Origin: Gammaproteobacteria bacterium UBA6724
Lineage (GTDB): Bacteria; Pseudomonadota; Gammaproteobacteria; Pseudomonadales; Azotimanducaceae
Assembly: GCA_002454165.1 (NCBI GenBank)
Contig: DKIG01000048.1
Span: forward strand, 1 to 22,332
Direction of reading: 5' to 3'
Length of the DNA: 22,332 bases
Shown in pieces: positions 22,023-22,332 of the stretch (positions are counted from its first letter, which is position 1; each line of letters starts with the position of its first letter). Below the pieces are notes generated by a model. That model did no database searches and was not told the origin of the DNA. It saw only the letters and a program-made list of their open reading frames with translations. Made by a program: the position numbers and the translations under genes.

Positions 22023-22332
<310 letters not shown>

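Overview
This window looks like chromosomal DNA of a gammaproteobacterium of moderate GC content. That assignment rests on gene content only: an oppABCDF operon, cysD with a cysN-cysC fusion, a divergent bfr/bfd pair and a manC/algA-type bifunctional enzyme. The species cannot be named from the sequence. Left to right it holds: an oligopeptide ABC-importer operon (425-6543, + strand); the ATPase and VWA subunits of an aerobic-type cobaltochelatase, cobS and cobT (9519-6632, - strand); the sulfate-activation genes cysD and cysNC (9808-12669, +); a 2.3-kb mobile element (12670-14980); a minus-strand series bfr, TPR/transglutaminase-like lipoprotein, manC and an ATP-sulfurylase-like/APS-kinase fusion (19971-15023); bfd (20142-20351, +) divergent from bfr across a Fur-box-like site; an MFS transporter (21639-20470, -); and the end of an rRNA operon (5S and the 3' part of 23S, - strand).

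The most interesting object is the mobile element. It has 24-bp terminal inverted repeats (22/24 matching), flanked by an 8-bp near-duplication (ATCAATAA / ATTAATAA, 7/8). It carries three tightly overlapping genes: an IS1595-family (ISXO2-like) DDE transposase, an N6-adenine DNA methyltransferase and a PD-(D/E)XK nuclease. In other words, it is a small insertion-sequence-like element whose cargo is a restriction-modification system. The methyltransferase contains a run of 13 cytosines. As written the frame stops shortly after the run, but removing one C opens 95 further codons that end exactly on the nuclease start (ATGAGTAG overlap). The methyltransferase therefore looks phase-variable and is read here in the OFF state, or else the run is a sequencing error. 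The transposase has lost its N-terminal zinc ribbon, because the left terminal repeat abuts the coding sequence for its last cysteine. The element sits directly after the cysNC stop codon, between convergent genes.

A second pattern is spread through the host DNA. Several genes (oppA, cobT, cobS, bfd) have short imperfect tandem repeats of 12-15 bp at their 3' ends, often containing the stop codon, and a further 3 x 14-bp array lies upstream of oppA. These look like a genome-level habit of duplicating gene ends.

Sulfate metabolism is duplicated. CysD and CysN look intact, while the homomeric-type sulfurylase domain of the second system has lost its recognisable nucleotide-binding motifs and keeps a good APS kinase domain. 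ManC next to it lacks the arginine of its pyrophosphorylase signature and one cupin histidine. The nearby TPR/transglutaminase lipoprotein, manC and the APS kinase fusion may form one transcription unit concerned with an envelope polysaccharide, possibly sulfated; that link is inference.
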